Below, one piece after another: positions 47,382-57,005 of a DNA stretch of 64,000 nucleotides (its first letter is position 1; each line of letters opens with the position of its first letter). The translations under genes were made by a program, and so were the position numbers. Below the pieces are notes generated by a model. It had not been told where the DNA came from, did not search any database, and saw only the letters and a list, made by a program, of their open reading frames with translations. This DNA is from Thioalkalivibrio versutus (GTDB lineage: Bacteria > Pseudomonadota > Gammaproteobacteria > Ectothiorhodospirales > Ectothiorhodospiraceae): assembly GCF_001999325.1 (NCBI RefSeq), contig NZ_MVAR01000005.1, positions 119,643-183,642 of the forward strand, written 5' to 3'.

Positions 47382-48617
47382 TCAGGCGCGGGCGGCTTCG
47401 CGGGGGAGGAGGGACGAGATCATCCAGGTGGCGAAGATGAAGAAGGTGGAAGCGATCAGGGCGCCTTCCAGGCCCCAGACCATGAAGATGGCGCCGGAGG
47501 CGACAGTGCCGACCAGGCGGCCGCCAGCGTTGGCCATGTAGTAGAAGCCCACCTTCATCGCAACGCGGTCGGCCTCGGCGTAGTCAAGGATGAGGAAGGA
47601 GTGGACGGCCGAGTTGATCGCGAACACCACGCCGAACACGCCCAGTCCGACCATCAGCACCCAGGCCGGGTCCAGGCCCACCTCCAGGCCGATCACAATG
47701 GCGATCGGCAGCAGCATCAGGATGAACGCCCACAGGCGCGCGGTGAGTCCGGTCGGATGCACCCCGCCCCGGCCCAGCAGGCGCGGCACCGAGGCCTGCA
47801 CGATGCCGTAGCCGATCACCCACAGCGCGAGGAACGCGCCGACCTGCATGTGGTTCCAGTCGAGCGTGGCGCTGAGGAACACCGGCAACGCGACCACGAA
47901 CCAGACATCACGCGCGCCGAACAGGAAGAAGCGTGCGGCCGAGAGCACGTTGATCGCGGCGGAGTTGGAGAACATCTGGGTGAACTTCGGCTTGCCCCCG
48001 ACACGCCCCAGCCCGCGCGGCAGTCCGACCACCGAGAACAGCATGACCAGCGCCAGCATCCCGGCCAGGATGACCAGCGCCATCTGGAAGCCCACGCTGT
48101 AGAGCAGCGCCCCGCCGACAAAGAAGCCGACCCCCTTTAGCGCGTTCTTCGAGCCGGTGAGTACCGCCACCCAGCGAAACAGCCGCCCCTCCCTGTCGCC
48201 GGCGATCAGCTTCACGCCGGACTTCGCGCTCATCTTGTTCAGATCCTTGGCGATCCCGGACAGGGCCTGCGCAAACATCACGTAGGCCACGCCCAGCCAC
48301 GCCTCGGGCACCGTGAGCATCAGCAGGGCCGCCACCTGCAGCAGCGTCCCGCCGATCATGGTGGTGTTCACCCCCAGCCGCGCGGCCAGCCAGCCACCGG
48401 TGAGGTTGGTGATGACCCCGAACAGCTCGTAGAACAGGAACAGGAAGGCGATCTCCAGCGGGCTGTAGCCCAGCTGGTGGAAGAACAGCACGACCAGCAT
48501 GCGGATCGCGCCGTCGGTGACGGTGAACGCCCAATAGTTCGCGGTGATCCGCGCGTAGGCACCCAGCCCCAGGGTAGGCGGCCCGCCGGAGTTTGGCTGG
48601 TCGGCCGTGCCGCTCAC
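47382..48617 (-). CDS. arsJ: Organoarsenical efflux MFS transporter ArsJ
   Basis: This 411-residue major facilitator protein has about twelve membrane segments. The ArsJ-characteristic stretches are clear: ITANYWAFTVTDGAIRMLVV, FHQLGYSPLEIAFLFLFYE, SGIAKDLNKMSAKSGVKL, TGSKNALKGVGFFVGGALL and SAARFFLFGARDVWFVVALP. ArsJ exports 1-arseno-3-phosphoglycerate, the unstable ester made when glyceraldehyde-3-phosphate dehydrogenase uses arsenate. The dehydrogenase gene sits 7 bp upstream in the same orientation, which strongly supports the call. No arsR, arsC or arsB is visible nearby. Confidence 0.93.
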   Translation of the reverse strand: MSGTADQPNSGGPPTLGLGAYARITANYWAFTVTDGAIRMLVVLFFHQLGYSPLEIAFLFLFYELFGVITNLTGGWLAARLGVNTTMIGGTLLQVAALLMLTVPEAWLGVAYVMFAQALSGIAKDLNKMSAKSGVKLIAGDREGRLFRWVAVLTGSKNALKGVGFFVGGALLYSVGFQMALVILAGMLALVMLFSVVGLPRGLGRVGGKPKFTQMFSNSAAINVLSAARFFLFGARDVWFVVALPVFLSATLDWNHMQVGAFLALWVIGYGIVQASVPRLLGRGGVHPTGLTARLWAFILMLLPIAIVIGLEVGLDPAWVLMVGLGVFGVVFAINSAVHSFLILDYAEADRVAMKVGFYYMANAGGRLVGTVASGAIFMVWGLEGALIASTFFIFATWMISSLLPREAARA

Positions 48618-48624
48618 GACGGCA

Positions 48625-49638
48625 TCAAACCCCGAGCTTGGCGACGCGGGCGACCAGTTCGACCAGCCGGTTCGCGTAGCCCCACTCGTTGTCGTACCAG
48701 GCCAGCACCTTCACCTGCGTGCCATCGACCACCATCGTCGACTGGGCATCCACGATGGACGAGCGCGGGTCGGTGCGGAAATCGCTGGAGACCAGCGGGC
48801 GCTCCTCGAAGCCGAGGATGCCGTTCAGATCACCGTTCGCAGCCTCGCGCAGCAGGCCGTTGACCTCCTTCGCCGTCGTCTCGCGCGCGGCCTCGAAGGT
48901 GAAATCCGTCAGCGACGCGTTCATCAACGGCACGCGCACCGCATGGCCGTTCAGCCGCCCGTTCAGCTCGGGGAAGATGTCGCCGATCGCCTTCGCCGAG
49001 CCGGTAGTGGTCGGGATCAGGTTCAGCCCGGCCGCACGAGCCCGGCGCAGGTTGTCGCGCGGCAGGTCCACCGGCGACTGGGTGGCGGTCATGTCGTGGA
49101 CGGTCAGGATGGTGCCGTGGCGGATCGACAGCGCCGGGTGCAGCACCTTGACCAGCGGCGCCAGGCAATTGGTGGTGCAGGAGGCAGCCGTCACGACGTG
49201 GTGCTTCGCGGGATCGTAAGCGGCGTCGTTCACGCCCATCACCACGTTCAGCGCGCGCTCGTCCTTCACCGGCGCCGCGACCACCACGCGCTTCGCGCCC
49301 CGGGTGAAGTGCGGCTCCAGCGTGTCCATGGTGCGGAAGGCGCCAGTGGCGTCGATGACGATGTCCACGTCCGACTCGCCCCACGGCACCTGCCCCGGCT
49401 CGGCCAGGCCCGTGTGGCGCAGCTCGCGCCCGTCGATCCGGATCTGGTCCGCTTGGGCCTCGGGCTCGCGGCCCCAACGCCCGTGAACGGAATCAAACTC
49501 CAACAGATGCCCGGTAACGGTCCCGTCCGCGGCGGACTCGTTCAGATGCACGACCTCGATGTCGTCCCGGTCCCATGCCGCGCGCAGGGCCAACCGACCG
49601 ATCCGCCCTATCCCGTTGATACCGACGCGCACCGCCAT
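48625..49638 (-). CDS. ArsJ-associated glyceraldehyde-3-phosphate dehydrogenase
   Basis: This 337-residue protein starts [20 protein letters not shown] with the NAD-binding glycine motif. It has the catalytic Cys in [17 protein letters not shown], the substrate loop [14 protein letters not shown] and the C-terminal [15 protein letters not shown]. Beside arsJ, this enzyme is expected to use arsenate instead of phosphate, giving 1-arseno-3-phosphoglycerate for export. In sequence it is an ordinary NAD-type GAPDH, so the special role is inferred from the neighbour. The ribosome site GGGAGGGGCTCC just before the ATG is strong. A hairpin CGCGA-TTTTT-TCGCG-like element lies in its 84 bp leader. Confidence 0.92.
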   Translation of the reverse strand: MAVRVGINGIGRIGRLALRAAWDRDDIEVVHLNESAADGTVTGHLLEFDSVHGRWGREPEAQADQIRIDGRELRHTGLAEPGQVPWGESDVDIVIDATGAFRTMDTLEPHFTRGAKRVVVAAPVKDERALNVVMGVNDAAYDPAKHHVVTAASCTTNCLAPLVKVLHPALSIRHGTILTVHDMTATQSPVDLPRDNLRRARAAGLNLIPTTTGSAKAIGDIFPELNGRLNGHAVRVPLMNASLTDFTFEAARETTAKEVNGLLREAANGDLNGILGFEERPLVSSDFRTDPRSSIVDAQSTMVVDGTQVKVLAWYDNEWGYANRLVELVARVAKLGV

Positions 49639-49722
49639 GGAGCCCCTCCCGCGAAAAATCGCGTCAGCATACCCCGCCCAAATGACAAACGCATGACGCC
49701 CGGGCGCCGAAAACCCGGCTCG

Positions 49723-50241
49723 TCAGTTGAGCCAGACGATCCCCGCGTTGAGGTAGATGGCGAAGGCGACCCACAGCAGGTACGGCACCAGCAGCGCGCC
49801 GGCGATTCGGTCGATCCGCCAGAAGACAATCAGGGTGGCCAGGATCACCGGCCACAGGATCAGGATCTCGGCGAGCGCCAGATCCGGGCGTTGCATGCCG
49901 AAGAACAGCACCGACCAGCCGAGATTCAGCGCGAGCTGGGCCAGGAACAGCCCCAGCGCCATCGGGGCACCGGTCAAACCGACGCGCCGCCAGACATGCC
50001 AGGCGGCGAGACCCATCAGGCCGAACAGCACGGACCAGACCGGGCCGAATACCGCGTCCGGCGGGTTCAGCGGCGGGCGCGTCAGCGTCGGATACCAGTC
50101 GCCCACCGACAGACTGGTCGCCCAGCCCCCCAATCCCGCCACAGCGAAGACCAACACCATCCAGGCCAGCAGGCCCAGCATGTCCATGGCAAAGGAGCGC
50201 CGCCGCGGGCGCGGGGAACGGGCCGAATCGGATGTCGTCAC
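49723..50241 (-). CDS. tspO: TspO/MBR family tryptophan-rich sensory protein
   Basis: This 172-residue protein has five membrane helices. The TspO signature is present: WYPTLTRPPLNPPDAVFGPVW, then ALNLGWSVLFFGMQRPDLAL and VPYLLWVAFAIYLNAGIVWLN. TspO proteins bind tetrapyrroles and affect porphyrin export, stress or pigment regulation. The start is GTG at 50241 with AAGGAG 6 bp before it, a very good site. A charged N-terminal extension (ARSPRPRRRS) precedes the first helix. It is divergent from the efflux operon and upstream of GAPDH-arsJ, with which it may share a transcript. Confidence 0.9.
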   Translation of the reverse strand: MTTSDSARSPRPRRRSFAMDMLGLLAWMVLVFAVAGLGGWATSLSVGDWYPTLTRPPLNPPDAVFGPVWSVLFGLMGLAAWHVWRRVGLTGAPMALGLFLAQLALNLGWSVLFFGMQRPDLALAEILILWPVILATLIVFWRIDRIAGALLVPYLLWVAFAIYLNAGIVWLN

Positions 50242-50296
50242 GGAATTCTCCTTGTACTCGCGGGTCCTAGTCCGGGCTTCATCGAATCGGCGCCGG

Positions 50297-50310
50297 ATTC
50301 CGAACGGAAT
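50297..50310. promoter_or_regulatory. Perfect palindrome between tspO and the RND efflux operon
   Basis: ATTCCG-AA-CGGAAT is an exact 14 bp palindrome in the 134 bp divergent intergenic region. It is suitably placed as an operator for one or both sides. No TetR, MarR or other regulator gene lies next to it. Confidence 0.4.
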
Positions 50311-50375
50311 TCATGCACGATTCAGTCAGCCACGCGACACTCTAACCTGACCACCCGGCACACAAGCGAGTTGCA

Positions 50376-51596
50376 ATGCCCCGCCCCGCCACACTGATCA
50401 CGGCGATCCTGTTCCTCCTGGCCGCTGGCATCCTCGTCTGGATGCTGCTGGGGCCGGAAGACGACGCGGCCCCTTCCGGTCGTCCGGGCGGCGGCGAGAC
50501 CCGCCCGGTCGCGGTCGCCATTGCCGGCATCGAGACCCGCGACCTGGTCGAACGGCGGCGCTTCACCGGCAGCATCGAGGGCGCCGACCGGATCGAGATC
50601 ACCCCCCGCGTGGGCGGGCGGGTTGCCGAGGTGTTCGTCAATCTGGGCGACCGCGTGGAGCCCGGTGATCCGCTGCTGCAGCTGGATACCGAGGAATTCG
50701 AGCAGGATGTGGCCCAGGCCGCGGCGGAGCTGGAAGTCGCCGAGGCCAGCCTGGCCGAGGCCCTGGCCAGCCGCGATGCCACCCGGCGCGAACTGCAGCG
50801 CACCCGCGAGCTGCGCGACCAGGGGATCGCGTCGCGCTCGGAGCTGGAGGCCGCGGAAACCGAACTCGCCCTGGCACAGACGCGCGTCACCCTGGCCGAA
50901 TCGCAGATCCGCCAGCGGCGTTCCGCGCTACGCACCCGCGAGATCCAGTTGAGCTACACCCGCATCGAGGCGGGTACGGCCGACAGCACCCGCTGGGTCG
51001 CCGAACGCCACGTGGATCCCGGCACGGTCATCAGCGCCAACGACACCGCACTGGCGCTGGTCCGGCTGCAGCCGGTGCGCGCCATCCTGGCCGTGACCGA
51101 GGCCGACTACGGCCGGCTGTCGCCGGGCCAGGGGGCACAGGTCTACACCGCCGCCTATCCGGACGCCGGATTTGCCGGCACCATCGCCCGCATCGCCCCG
51201 GAATTCCGGCCCGGGTCGCGTCAGGCTCGGGTCGAGGTGGAGATCCCCAACGAACGCGACCAGCTGCGCCCGGGCATGTTCGTGGAGGCCGCCATTACCC
51301 TGGGGGAACGCAACGCCGTCCGGGCCATCCCGCGCGACGCGATCATCCAGCGCGAGGCCGGCCCGACCCTGTTCAGCGTGGACCGCAGCGGCGAACGCCC
51401 GCAGGCCCGCCGCCATCAGGCGGTTACCGGCGTGCGTGATGGAGACTGGGTCGAGCTGCTGGAACCGGAGCTGCCGGAAGGCACCGAGGTCGTCGTGCTC
51501 GGCCAGCACCTGCTCGCGGACGGCACCCCGCTGCGCCTGACCGACCCGCGCAACGTGCCGGGTGGAGACGACACACCCGAGTCGGACACCCCGTGA
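50376..51596 (+). CDS. RND efflux periplasmic adaptor (membrane fusion protein)
   Basis: This 406-residue protein has an N-terminal membrane anchor or uncleaved signal (LITAILFLLAAGILVWMLL). The domain order is standard: barrel-sandwich half (GRVAEVFVNLGDRVEPGDPLLQLD), a helical hairpin (QDVAQAAAELEVAEASLAEAL, then ELEAAETELALAQTRVTLAE), second lipoyl half (HVDPGTVISANDTALALVRL), beta barrel and membrane-proximal domain. It links the inner-membrane pump with the outer-membrane channel. No lipobox cysteine is present. The stop overlaps the pump start (GTGA). Confidence 0.93.
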   Translation: MPRPATLITAILFLLAAGILVWMLLGPEDDAAPSGRPGGGETRPVAVAIAGIETRDLVERRRFTGSIEGADRIEITPRVGGRVAEVFVNLGDRVEPGDPLLQLDTEEFEQDVAQAAAELEVAEASLAEALASRDATRRELQRTRELRDQGIASRSELEAAETELALAQTRVTLAESQIRQRRSALRTREIQLSYTRIEAGTADSTRWVAERHVDPGTVISANDTALALVRLQPVRAILAVTEADYGRLSPGQGAQVYTAAYPDAGFAGTIARIAPEFRPGSRQARVEVEIPNERDQLRPGMFVEAAITLGERNAVRAIPRDAIIQREAGPTLFSVDRSGERPQARRHQAVTGVRDGDWVELLEPELPEGTEVVVLGQHLLADGTPLRLTDPRNVPGGDDTPESDTP

Positions 51597-54500
51597 ATCC
51601 GGCCCGCGTAACGGTCCACCGCCCCGTGCTGACCAGCATGGTGGCCCTGATCGTGGTGATCCTCGGCCTGACCGCGCTGACCCGCCTGCCGGTGGATCTG
51701 CTGCCGAATATCACCTACCCGGTGGTCACGGTGATGACGTCCTACCCCAATGCCGGGGCCGAGGAAGTCGAACAACTCGTCACGCGCCAGGTGGAGCAGG
51801 CCGCGGCCGCCATTACCGGTGCCCAGGAGATCCGCTCGACCTCCGCCGAGGGCAACAGCAACGTCCGCATCAACTTTGCCTGGGGCACGGACATCCGCCA
51901 GGCGGTGGACGACCTGCGCGATCGCCTGGCGCGCATCGAGGACCGCCTGCCCGATGACGCCGATCGCCCGCTGGTACGCCAGTTCGACACCCAGGACTCG
52001 CCCATCATGCGTCTGGGCATCGGCTCGCAACTGGACGCCATCCACCTGCGCACCCTGATCGACAACCGTATCGCCCCGCGTCTGGAACGCATCCCCGGCG
52101 TGGCAGCTGTGGATACCTTCGGCGGCCTGGAGCGCGAGGTCCGCGTGGAGGTGGACCCGGAACGCATCGAGGCCATCGACCTCGGCCTGGACGACCTGCG
52201 CAACCGCATCCGCGACGCCAACGTGATCACCCCCGGCGGCCCGATCATGGACGGGCGCCGCGAATACCGCCTGCGCACCCCGGCCGAGTTCCGTTCGGTG
52301 GACGAGGTCCGCGACACCATCGTGCAGCGCAGCGAGGACGGTGTGACCTACCTGCACCAGGTGGCCGACGTGCGCGACACCCACCAGCGCGTTACCCGCC
52401 GGTTCCGGGTCAACCAGGAGGAAGGCGTGCAGCTCGCCGTGCGCAAGCTGGCCGACGCCAACACCGTCGAGGTCTCCGAGGCGGTCCACGCCGAACTGGC
52501 GCGCCTGAACCGCGACTTCCCCCAGATCGACATCCGCGCCGTCACCGACGAGGCCGGTTTTATCCGCAACTCCATCACCAACGTCGGTCGGTCGATCCTC
52601 TACGGCAGTGCCCTGGCCGTGCTGGTGCTGCTCGTGTTCCTGCGCAACATCCGCTACACGCTGGTGGCGGCCACCGCGATCCCGCTGGCGGTGATCGCCA
52701 CCTTCGGCCTGGTCTACTTCGGCGGCTACTCGCTGAACCTGATGACACTCGGCGGGATCGCGCTGGGCGTGGGGCTAATGGTGGACAACGCCATCGTGGT
52801 GATCGAGAGCATCGCGCGACGGCGCGAGGAACATGCCGAACAGACCGCCGCCGAGGCCGCCATCAGCGGCACCGGGCGCGTCGCACCCGCCATCGTCGCC
52901 AGCACCCTGACCACCGTGGCGATCTTCCTGCCGCTGTTCTTCGCCGAGGAACTGGCCGGCCAGCTGTTCAAGCCGCTGGCGGCGGTGGTCGCCTTTGCCC
53001 TGGCAGGCTCGCTGATCGTCGCGCTGACCCTGGTCCCGATGCTGATGGCCCGCGCCCCGATGCCCAAGCGCGACACCAGTGCCCTCGCGCGCATGGAGCA
53101 ACGCTACCAGGGGCTGCTGCGGCGCACCCTGGCCCAGCCGTGGATGGTCATCGGCATCAGCCTCCTGCTGCTGATGATCGCCCTGGCGGGGCTGCGCGGC
53201 GTGGGCACGGAATTCCTGCCCGCCACCGACGAAGGCGAATTGCGCGTGCATGTCGCCATGGAGCCCGGCACACCCCTGGAAGAGCTCTACGCCACGATGT
53301 CCGGCCTCGAGGCGATCATCCACGACGAGGTCCCGGAACTGGAAAACCTGGTCTCCAGCTCCGGCGCCTCGGCGTTCCGCGCCTCCTCGCCCGCCTCCGG
53401 CAACATGCGCGTGATGGTCGGCTCGCGCGACAGCCGCAGCCGCTCCTCCGAAGAGATCGCCGCGGCCCTGCGCGACGCGCTGGGCAGCCCGCCGGGGGTC
53501 GAGATCCGCGTGCGCGCCTCCAGCGGGATCTTCTTCCGCGGCTTCGGGCGCGGCGCCGACGAGGAAAGCCTGTCCATCGAGGTACGTGGCTTCGAGCTGC
53601 CCACGATGAACGCCGTCATCGAGCGCTTCGAGACCGCGCTGGCGGACGTCCCCGGCGTCACCGACACCCGCGTCGGCTCCGACGGCGGGCAGCCGGAATT
53701 CGCCACCCGCATCCACCGCGACCGCGCCGCCGACCTCGGCGTGGACGTGCGCACCATCGCCCAGACCCTGGAAACCGCCCTGGGCGGCTCCGGCGCCGGC
53801 CAGCTGCGCGCGGGCGGCGACGAGACGCGCATCTGGGTCCAACTACGCGACGCCGACCGGAGCTCGCTGGACGACCTCCTCAACCTGACCGTGCGCAGCG
53901 AGGACGGCGAACGCGTGGCATTGCGCAGCCTGGTCACGTTCGATACGGCGATCGGCCCGGACAGCATCCAGCGCCGCGAACAGGCGCGCATCAGCACCTT
54001 GTTCGTGAACATCGGCGACCGCTCGCTGGGCGAGGTCGCCGCCGACGTGCGTGCGGCGCTGGCCGATATCCCGCTGCCGGAGGAGATCGACTTCTCGGTC
54101 ACCGGCGACATCGAGGAGCAGGAAGCCGCGTTCTCCGAACTGCTCCTGGGCACCCTGCTCGCGACGTTGCTGGTCTACATGGTCATGGCCAGCCTGTACG
54201 AGTCCCTGCGCGACCCGCTGATCGTGATGTTCTCCATCCCGCTGGCGATCATTGGTGTAACCGGCGCGCTGCTGATCACCGACACCACGCTCAACGTGCA
54301 GTCGCTGATCGGCATCCTGCTGCTGGTCGGGATCGTGGTGAACAACGCGATCCTGCTGGTGGACCGCATGGCGCGGCGCCACCGCGAAGACGGCATGGAA
54401 CTGCAAGCGGCCATCGTGGCCGCCGCGGGCGAGCGCCTGCGCCCGATCCTGATGACCACGCTGACCACCATCCTGGCGCTGTCGCCGCTGGCCATCGGCA

Positions 54501-54667
54501 TGGGCGACGGCGGCGAGGCCCAGGCCCCGATGGCCCGGGTCGTGATCGGCGGGCTGCTCTCGTCTACCCTGATCACCCTGGTGCTGATCCCGACGCTCTA
54601 CCTGCTGTTCCACCGCCGGGGCGAGCACCCGCAACCCGTCTACCGAGTCGCCACGGATCATGCCTAG
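51593..54667 (+). CDS. RND-type multidrug efflux permease (HAE1/AcrB-like)
   Basis: This 1024-residue protein has twelve membrane helices in the 1+5+1+5 arrangement and two large periplasmic loops. Motifs are VDLLPNITYPVVTVMTSYPN, the TM4 region LMTLGGIALGVGLMVDNAIV with its acidic residue of the proton path, and the repeat-half equivalent QSLIGILLLVGIVVNNAILL. Helix 4 carries Asp-Asn rather than the double Asp of AcrB, as in several HAE1 subgroups, so substrate range cannot be told. The GTG start overlaps the adaptor stop. An export role in detergents, solvents or drugs is possible but unproven. Confidence 0.94.
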   Translation: MNPARVTVHRPVLTSMVALIVVILGLTALTRLPVDLLPNITYPVVTVMTSYPNAGAEEVEQLVTRQVEQAAAAITGAQEIRSTSAEGNSNVRINFAWGTDIRQAVDDLRDRLARIEDRLPDDADRPLVRQFDTQDSPIMRLGIGSQLDAIHLRTLIDNRIAPRLERIPGVAAVDTFGGLEREVRVEVDPERIEAIDLGLDDLRNRIRDANVITPGGPIMDGRREYRLRTPAEFRSVDEVRDTIVQRSEDGVTYLHQVADVRDTHQRVTRRFRVNQEEGVQLAVRKLADANTVEVSEAVHAELARLNRDFPQIDIRAVTDEAGFIRNSITNVGRSILYGSALAVLVLLVFLRNIRYTLVAATAIPLAVIATFGLVYFGGYSLNLMTLGGIALGVGLMVDNAIVVIESIARRREEHAEQTAAEAAISGTGRVAPAIVASTLTTVAIFLPLFFAEELAGQLFKPLAAVVAFALAGSLIVALTLVPMLMARAPMPKRDTSALARMEQRYQGLLRRTLAQPWMVIGISLLLLMIALAGLRGVGTEFLPATDEGELRVHVAMEPGTPLEELYATMSGLEAIIHDEVPELENLVSSSGASAFRASSPASGNMRVMVGSRDSRSRSSEEIAAALRDALGSPPGVEIRVRASSGIFFRGFGRGADEESLSIEVRGFELPTMNAVIERFETALADVPGVTDTRVGSDGGQPEFATRIHRDRAADLGVDVRTIAQTLETALGGSGAGQLRAGGDETRIWVQLRDADRSSLDDLLNLTVRSEDGERVALRSLVTFDTAIGPDSIQRREQARISTLFVNIGDRSLGEVAADVRAALADIPLPEEIDFSVTGDIEEQEAAFSELLLGTLLATLLVYMVMASLYESLRDPLIVMFSIPLAIIGVTGALLITDTTLNVQSLIGILLLVGIVVNNAILLVDRMARRHREDGMELQAAIVAAAGERLRPILMTTLTTILALSPLAIGMGDGGEAQAPMARVVIGGLLSSTLITLVLIPTLYLLFHRRGEHPQPVYRVATDHA

Positions 54668-56240
54668 AACTCCCCTGCCCTTCCTCGTCGCGCTCGCGCT
54701 GGCGCTGGCCCTCCCGGCCCACGCCTCTGAAACGCCGGATGCCTCCGACGGGCTGCGCCTGTCCCTGCCCGCGGATGCACTGACGGACGCACGGCCGTTC
54801 GAACGCGAGGCGGTGGCGGAAGAGACCCTGTCCCTGGAGGAGGCCGTCGCCCGCGCGCTGGAAGGCAACCGCGGCCTGCGCGCCGAGCGCCTGCAAACCG
54901 CGATCCAGGGCATCTTCGAGGCACAGGAACGCGCGGTGTTCGACCCCGAGCTGTTCGCCGAGCTGGAGATCAGCCGCGACCAGAGCGTGCGCCAGCTGGA
55001 ACAGATCGGCGAAACCGATGAAGTAACCACTACCCGGCGCTTTGGCGAGGCGGGTCTGAGCCAGTCGCTGCCAACCGGTACGGACCTGACGGTCTCCGTA
55101 CGCAGCTCGCGCAGTTCCAGCTCGCGCGTGGAGGCACCCCAGTTCACCACCCGCGCGGGCCTGAGCCTGACTCAGGCCCTGCTCCGGGGCGGGCGTATCG
55201 AGTCCAACCTGGTGCGCCTGCGCCAGGCCGGCCTCGACGTGGAGGCCTCGGAGTACGAGGTCCGCGGCTTCGTCGAACAGCTGATCACCGACGTCGAGGG
55301 ACGCTACTGGGATCTGGTGCTGGCCGACGAACGGATCGCCATCTTCGAGGAGGCCCTGGCCGTGGCCCGCGAGCAGCTCGACCAGACCGAGCGGCGCATC
55401 GCCGCCGGCGACCGCCCCGAGACCGAGGCCGTGTCGGCCCGTGCCGAGGTGGCGCTGCGCCGTCAGGGCCTGATCGACGCCCGCGCCGAACGCGCCCGCG
55501 CGCAGGACGGCCTCGCGCGACTGCTCCAGGGCGACGGCGGCCTGTGGGATACCCGGCTCGAGGCGAGCTCCGAGCCGGGCCTGGAACGCTACACGCTGGA
55601 ACCCCTGAATGCCTACGTGGCGCTGGCCCGCGACCACCGCGCCGATCTCAACGAAACGCGACTGCGGGTCCAGCGCGACCAACTGGAGGTCGTGCGCACC
55701 CGCAACGGCCTGCTGCCGCGCCTGGATTTCTTCGTGACCCTGGGCCAGTCGGGCTACGCGGACAGCTTCAGCCGCACCTGGCGCGACCGCCAGGGCGACG
55801 GCTACGACCTGGCGGCCGGCCTGCGCTTCGAGATGCCGATCGGCAACCGCGCCGCCGAGGCCGAACACACCCGGGCCCGGCTGACCCGCCAGCAGATCCG
55901 GGAAACCCTGGCCAACCTGGAGCAACTCGCCATCGAGGACGTGCGCGGCACCTGGTTCGACGCCGCCCGCATCCGCGAACAGATTCAGGCACAGGAAGAG
56001 ACCGTCGAGTTGCAGGAAGAACTCCTGCGGGTGGAACAGACGCGCTTCCGCGTCGGCGCCGGGACCGCGCTGGCCGTCTCCCAGGCCCAGCGCGACCTGC
56101 TGGAGAGCCGCCTGAACCTGACCGAGACGGTCGTGCGTTTCCGTCAGCTCACCACCGAACTGCTGAACGCCAGCGGCACCCTGCTGCTCCATCGCGGCAT
56201 CGACGCCCCCGGCGCCGAACGCGTGGAGATCCGTCTGTAA
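54660..56240 (+). CDS. TolC-family outer membrane efflux protein
   Basis: This 526-residue protein has a signal peptide (FLVALALALALPAHAS). Two TolC repeats are visible, starting at LSLEEAVARALEGNRGLRAERL and at LEPLNAYVALARDHRADLN. The long helices (EEALAVAREQLDQTERRIAAG, QAQEETVELQEELLRVEQTRF) and the strand PQFTTRAGLSLTQALLRG match. It should form the trimeric channel for the RND pump. The ATG lies 8 bp inside the pump gene. The three overlapping genes form a complete tripartite efflux operon. Confidence 0.92.
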   Translation: MPRTPLPFLVALALALALPAHASETPDASDGLRLSLPADALTDARPFEREAVAEETLSLEEAVARALEGNRGLRAERLQTAIQGIFEAQERAVFDPELFAELEISRDQSVRQLEQIGETDEVTTTRRFGEAGLSQSLPTGTDLTVSVRSSRSSSSRVEAPQFTTRAGLSLTQALLRGGRIESNLVRLRQAGLDVEASEYEVRGFVEQLITDVEGRYWDLVLADERIAIFEEALAVAREQLDQTERRIAAGDRPETEAVSARAEVALRRQGLIDARAERARAQDGLARLLQGDGGLWDTRLEASSEPGLERYTLEPLNAYVALARDHRADLNETRLRVQRDQLEVVRTRNGLLPRLDFFVTLGQSGYADSFSRTWRDRQGDGYDLAAGLRFEMPIGNRAAEAEHTRARLTRQQIRETLANLEQLAIEDVRGTWFDAARIREQIQAQEETVELQEELLRVEQTRFRVGAGTALAVSQAQRDLLESRLNLTETVVRFRQLTTELLNASGTLLLHRGIDAPGAERVEIRL

Positions 56241-56279
56241 GCCGGCTTGCACACGACCCGGCGCCTTCGGGTCGCGCGG

Positions 56280-56858
56280 CTATTGATCCACCGGCCGGGC
56301 ATTGCCCTGCGCGTCGATCTCGGCGACCAGCATCGCCCCGGCGCCAAGGCTGCGGCCGCTCAGCTCCATGATATTGGCCCGGTGGGTCACGTAGACCGCC
56401 GGCCCCGCCGTCTGCCGGTGTTCTTCCGCCAGGTGTTCGCGCCACGCGCGCATGCGCCGCTCGCGATGCGGGGCATTGGTGCGAAACACCGAGCCCATTG
56501 CCTCCAGCACCACGGGCTCGCCGAACCCCAGGAGCGCCGCGGTATCGACATTGCGGCACCACGGACCCGCGAACACCCGGATCGACTCGAGGCCCGCCGC
56601 GCGCAGGCGCTCCCCACTGGCGCGCGCCTGCGCGCGTCCTTCAGCCGACAGGTTGCGCTGCGTGGCGCAGTCATCGACATCGAAGCCCGACGGGTCACCG
56701 ATGCCGGGCGCCAGGGCATGGCGCATCAGCAGGATGCGGTGGGGTTCCTGTAATTGCGCGACGATCGCGCGTTCATCCGCCAGATCGCCCGCCACCAGGG
56801 GCAGAGGCACCGCCAGCGCGGCGATCCAGAACACCAGAACGACAAAGCGCGTCGTCAC
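56280..56858 (-). CDS. Exported histidine phosphatase family protein
   Basis: This 192-residue protein has a signal sequence ([19 protein letters not shown]). The histidine phosphatase core has [13 protein letters not shown], with the RH motif carrying the phosphorylated His but without the usual second Gly, and the second histidine in [13 protein letters not shown]. The [15 protein letters not shown] block corresponds to the conserved S-x-x-R-A-x-x-T segment. It may dephosphorylate a small periplasmic substrate; none can be named. The GTG start overlaps the DUF2256 stop (GTGA). It is convergent with the TolC gene. Confidence 0.85.
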   Translation of the reverse strand: MTTRFVVLVFWIAALAVPLPLVAGDLADERAIVAQLQEPHRILLMRHALAPGIGDPSGFDVDDCATQRNLSAEGRAQARASGERLRAAGLESIRVFAGPWCRNVDTAALLGFGEPVVLEAMGSVFRTNAPHRERRMRAWREHLAEEHRQTAGPAVYVTHRANIMELSGRSLGAGAMLVAEIDAQGNARPVDQ

Positions 56859-57004
56859 GCGATCTTCCCCGAACGGCGACGCCGGCAGGCGTCCGAACAG
56901 TAGCGAACCTCATCCCAGCACCGGGCCCATTTGCGCCGCCAGGCGAACGGGCGGCCGCATACCGCACAGGTCTTCTCCGGTAAATGCGGCTTGGCGTGGG
57001 CCAC
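56855..57004 (-). CDS. DUF2256 small zinc-ribbon protein
   Basis: This protein has 49 residues from a GTG at 57004 ([13 protein letters not shown]). It has [20 protein letters not shown] then [12 protein letters not shown], the hallmark DUF2256 sequence, with four or five Cys likely binding zinc. An ATG at 57031 would add nine residues and overlap the DCC gene, but family members normally begin near the K-x-x-L-P-x-K-x-C motif. Its function is unknown. It lies between a DCC thiol protein and a phosphatase in a four-gene compact operon. Confidence 0.85.
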   Translation of the reverse strand: MAHAKPHLPEKTCAVCGRPFAWRRKWARCWDEVRYCSDACRRRRSGKIA

Positions 57005-57005
57005 C

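Noticed and set aside
48625-49638. The GAPDH as the glycolytic enzyme of the cell
   Set aside because: Its 7 bp spacing to arsJ fits the arsenate pathway; a glycolytic role cannot be excluded but is not the best reading.
53140-54783. A 547-codon frame inside the RND permease gene
   Set aside because: It shares the strand in a different frame and has no motif, whereas the permease frame has full family features.
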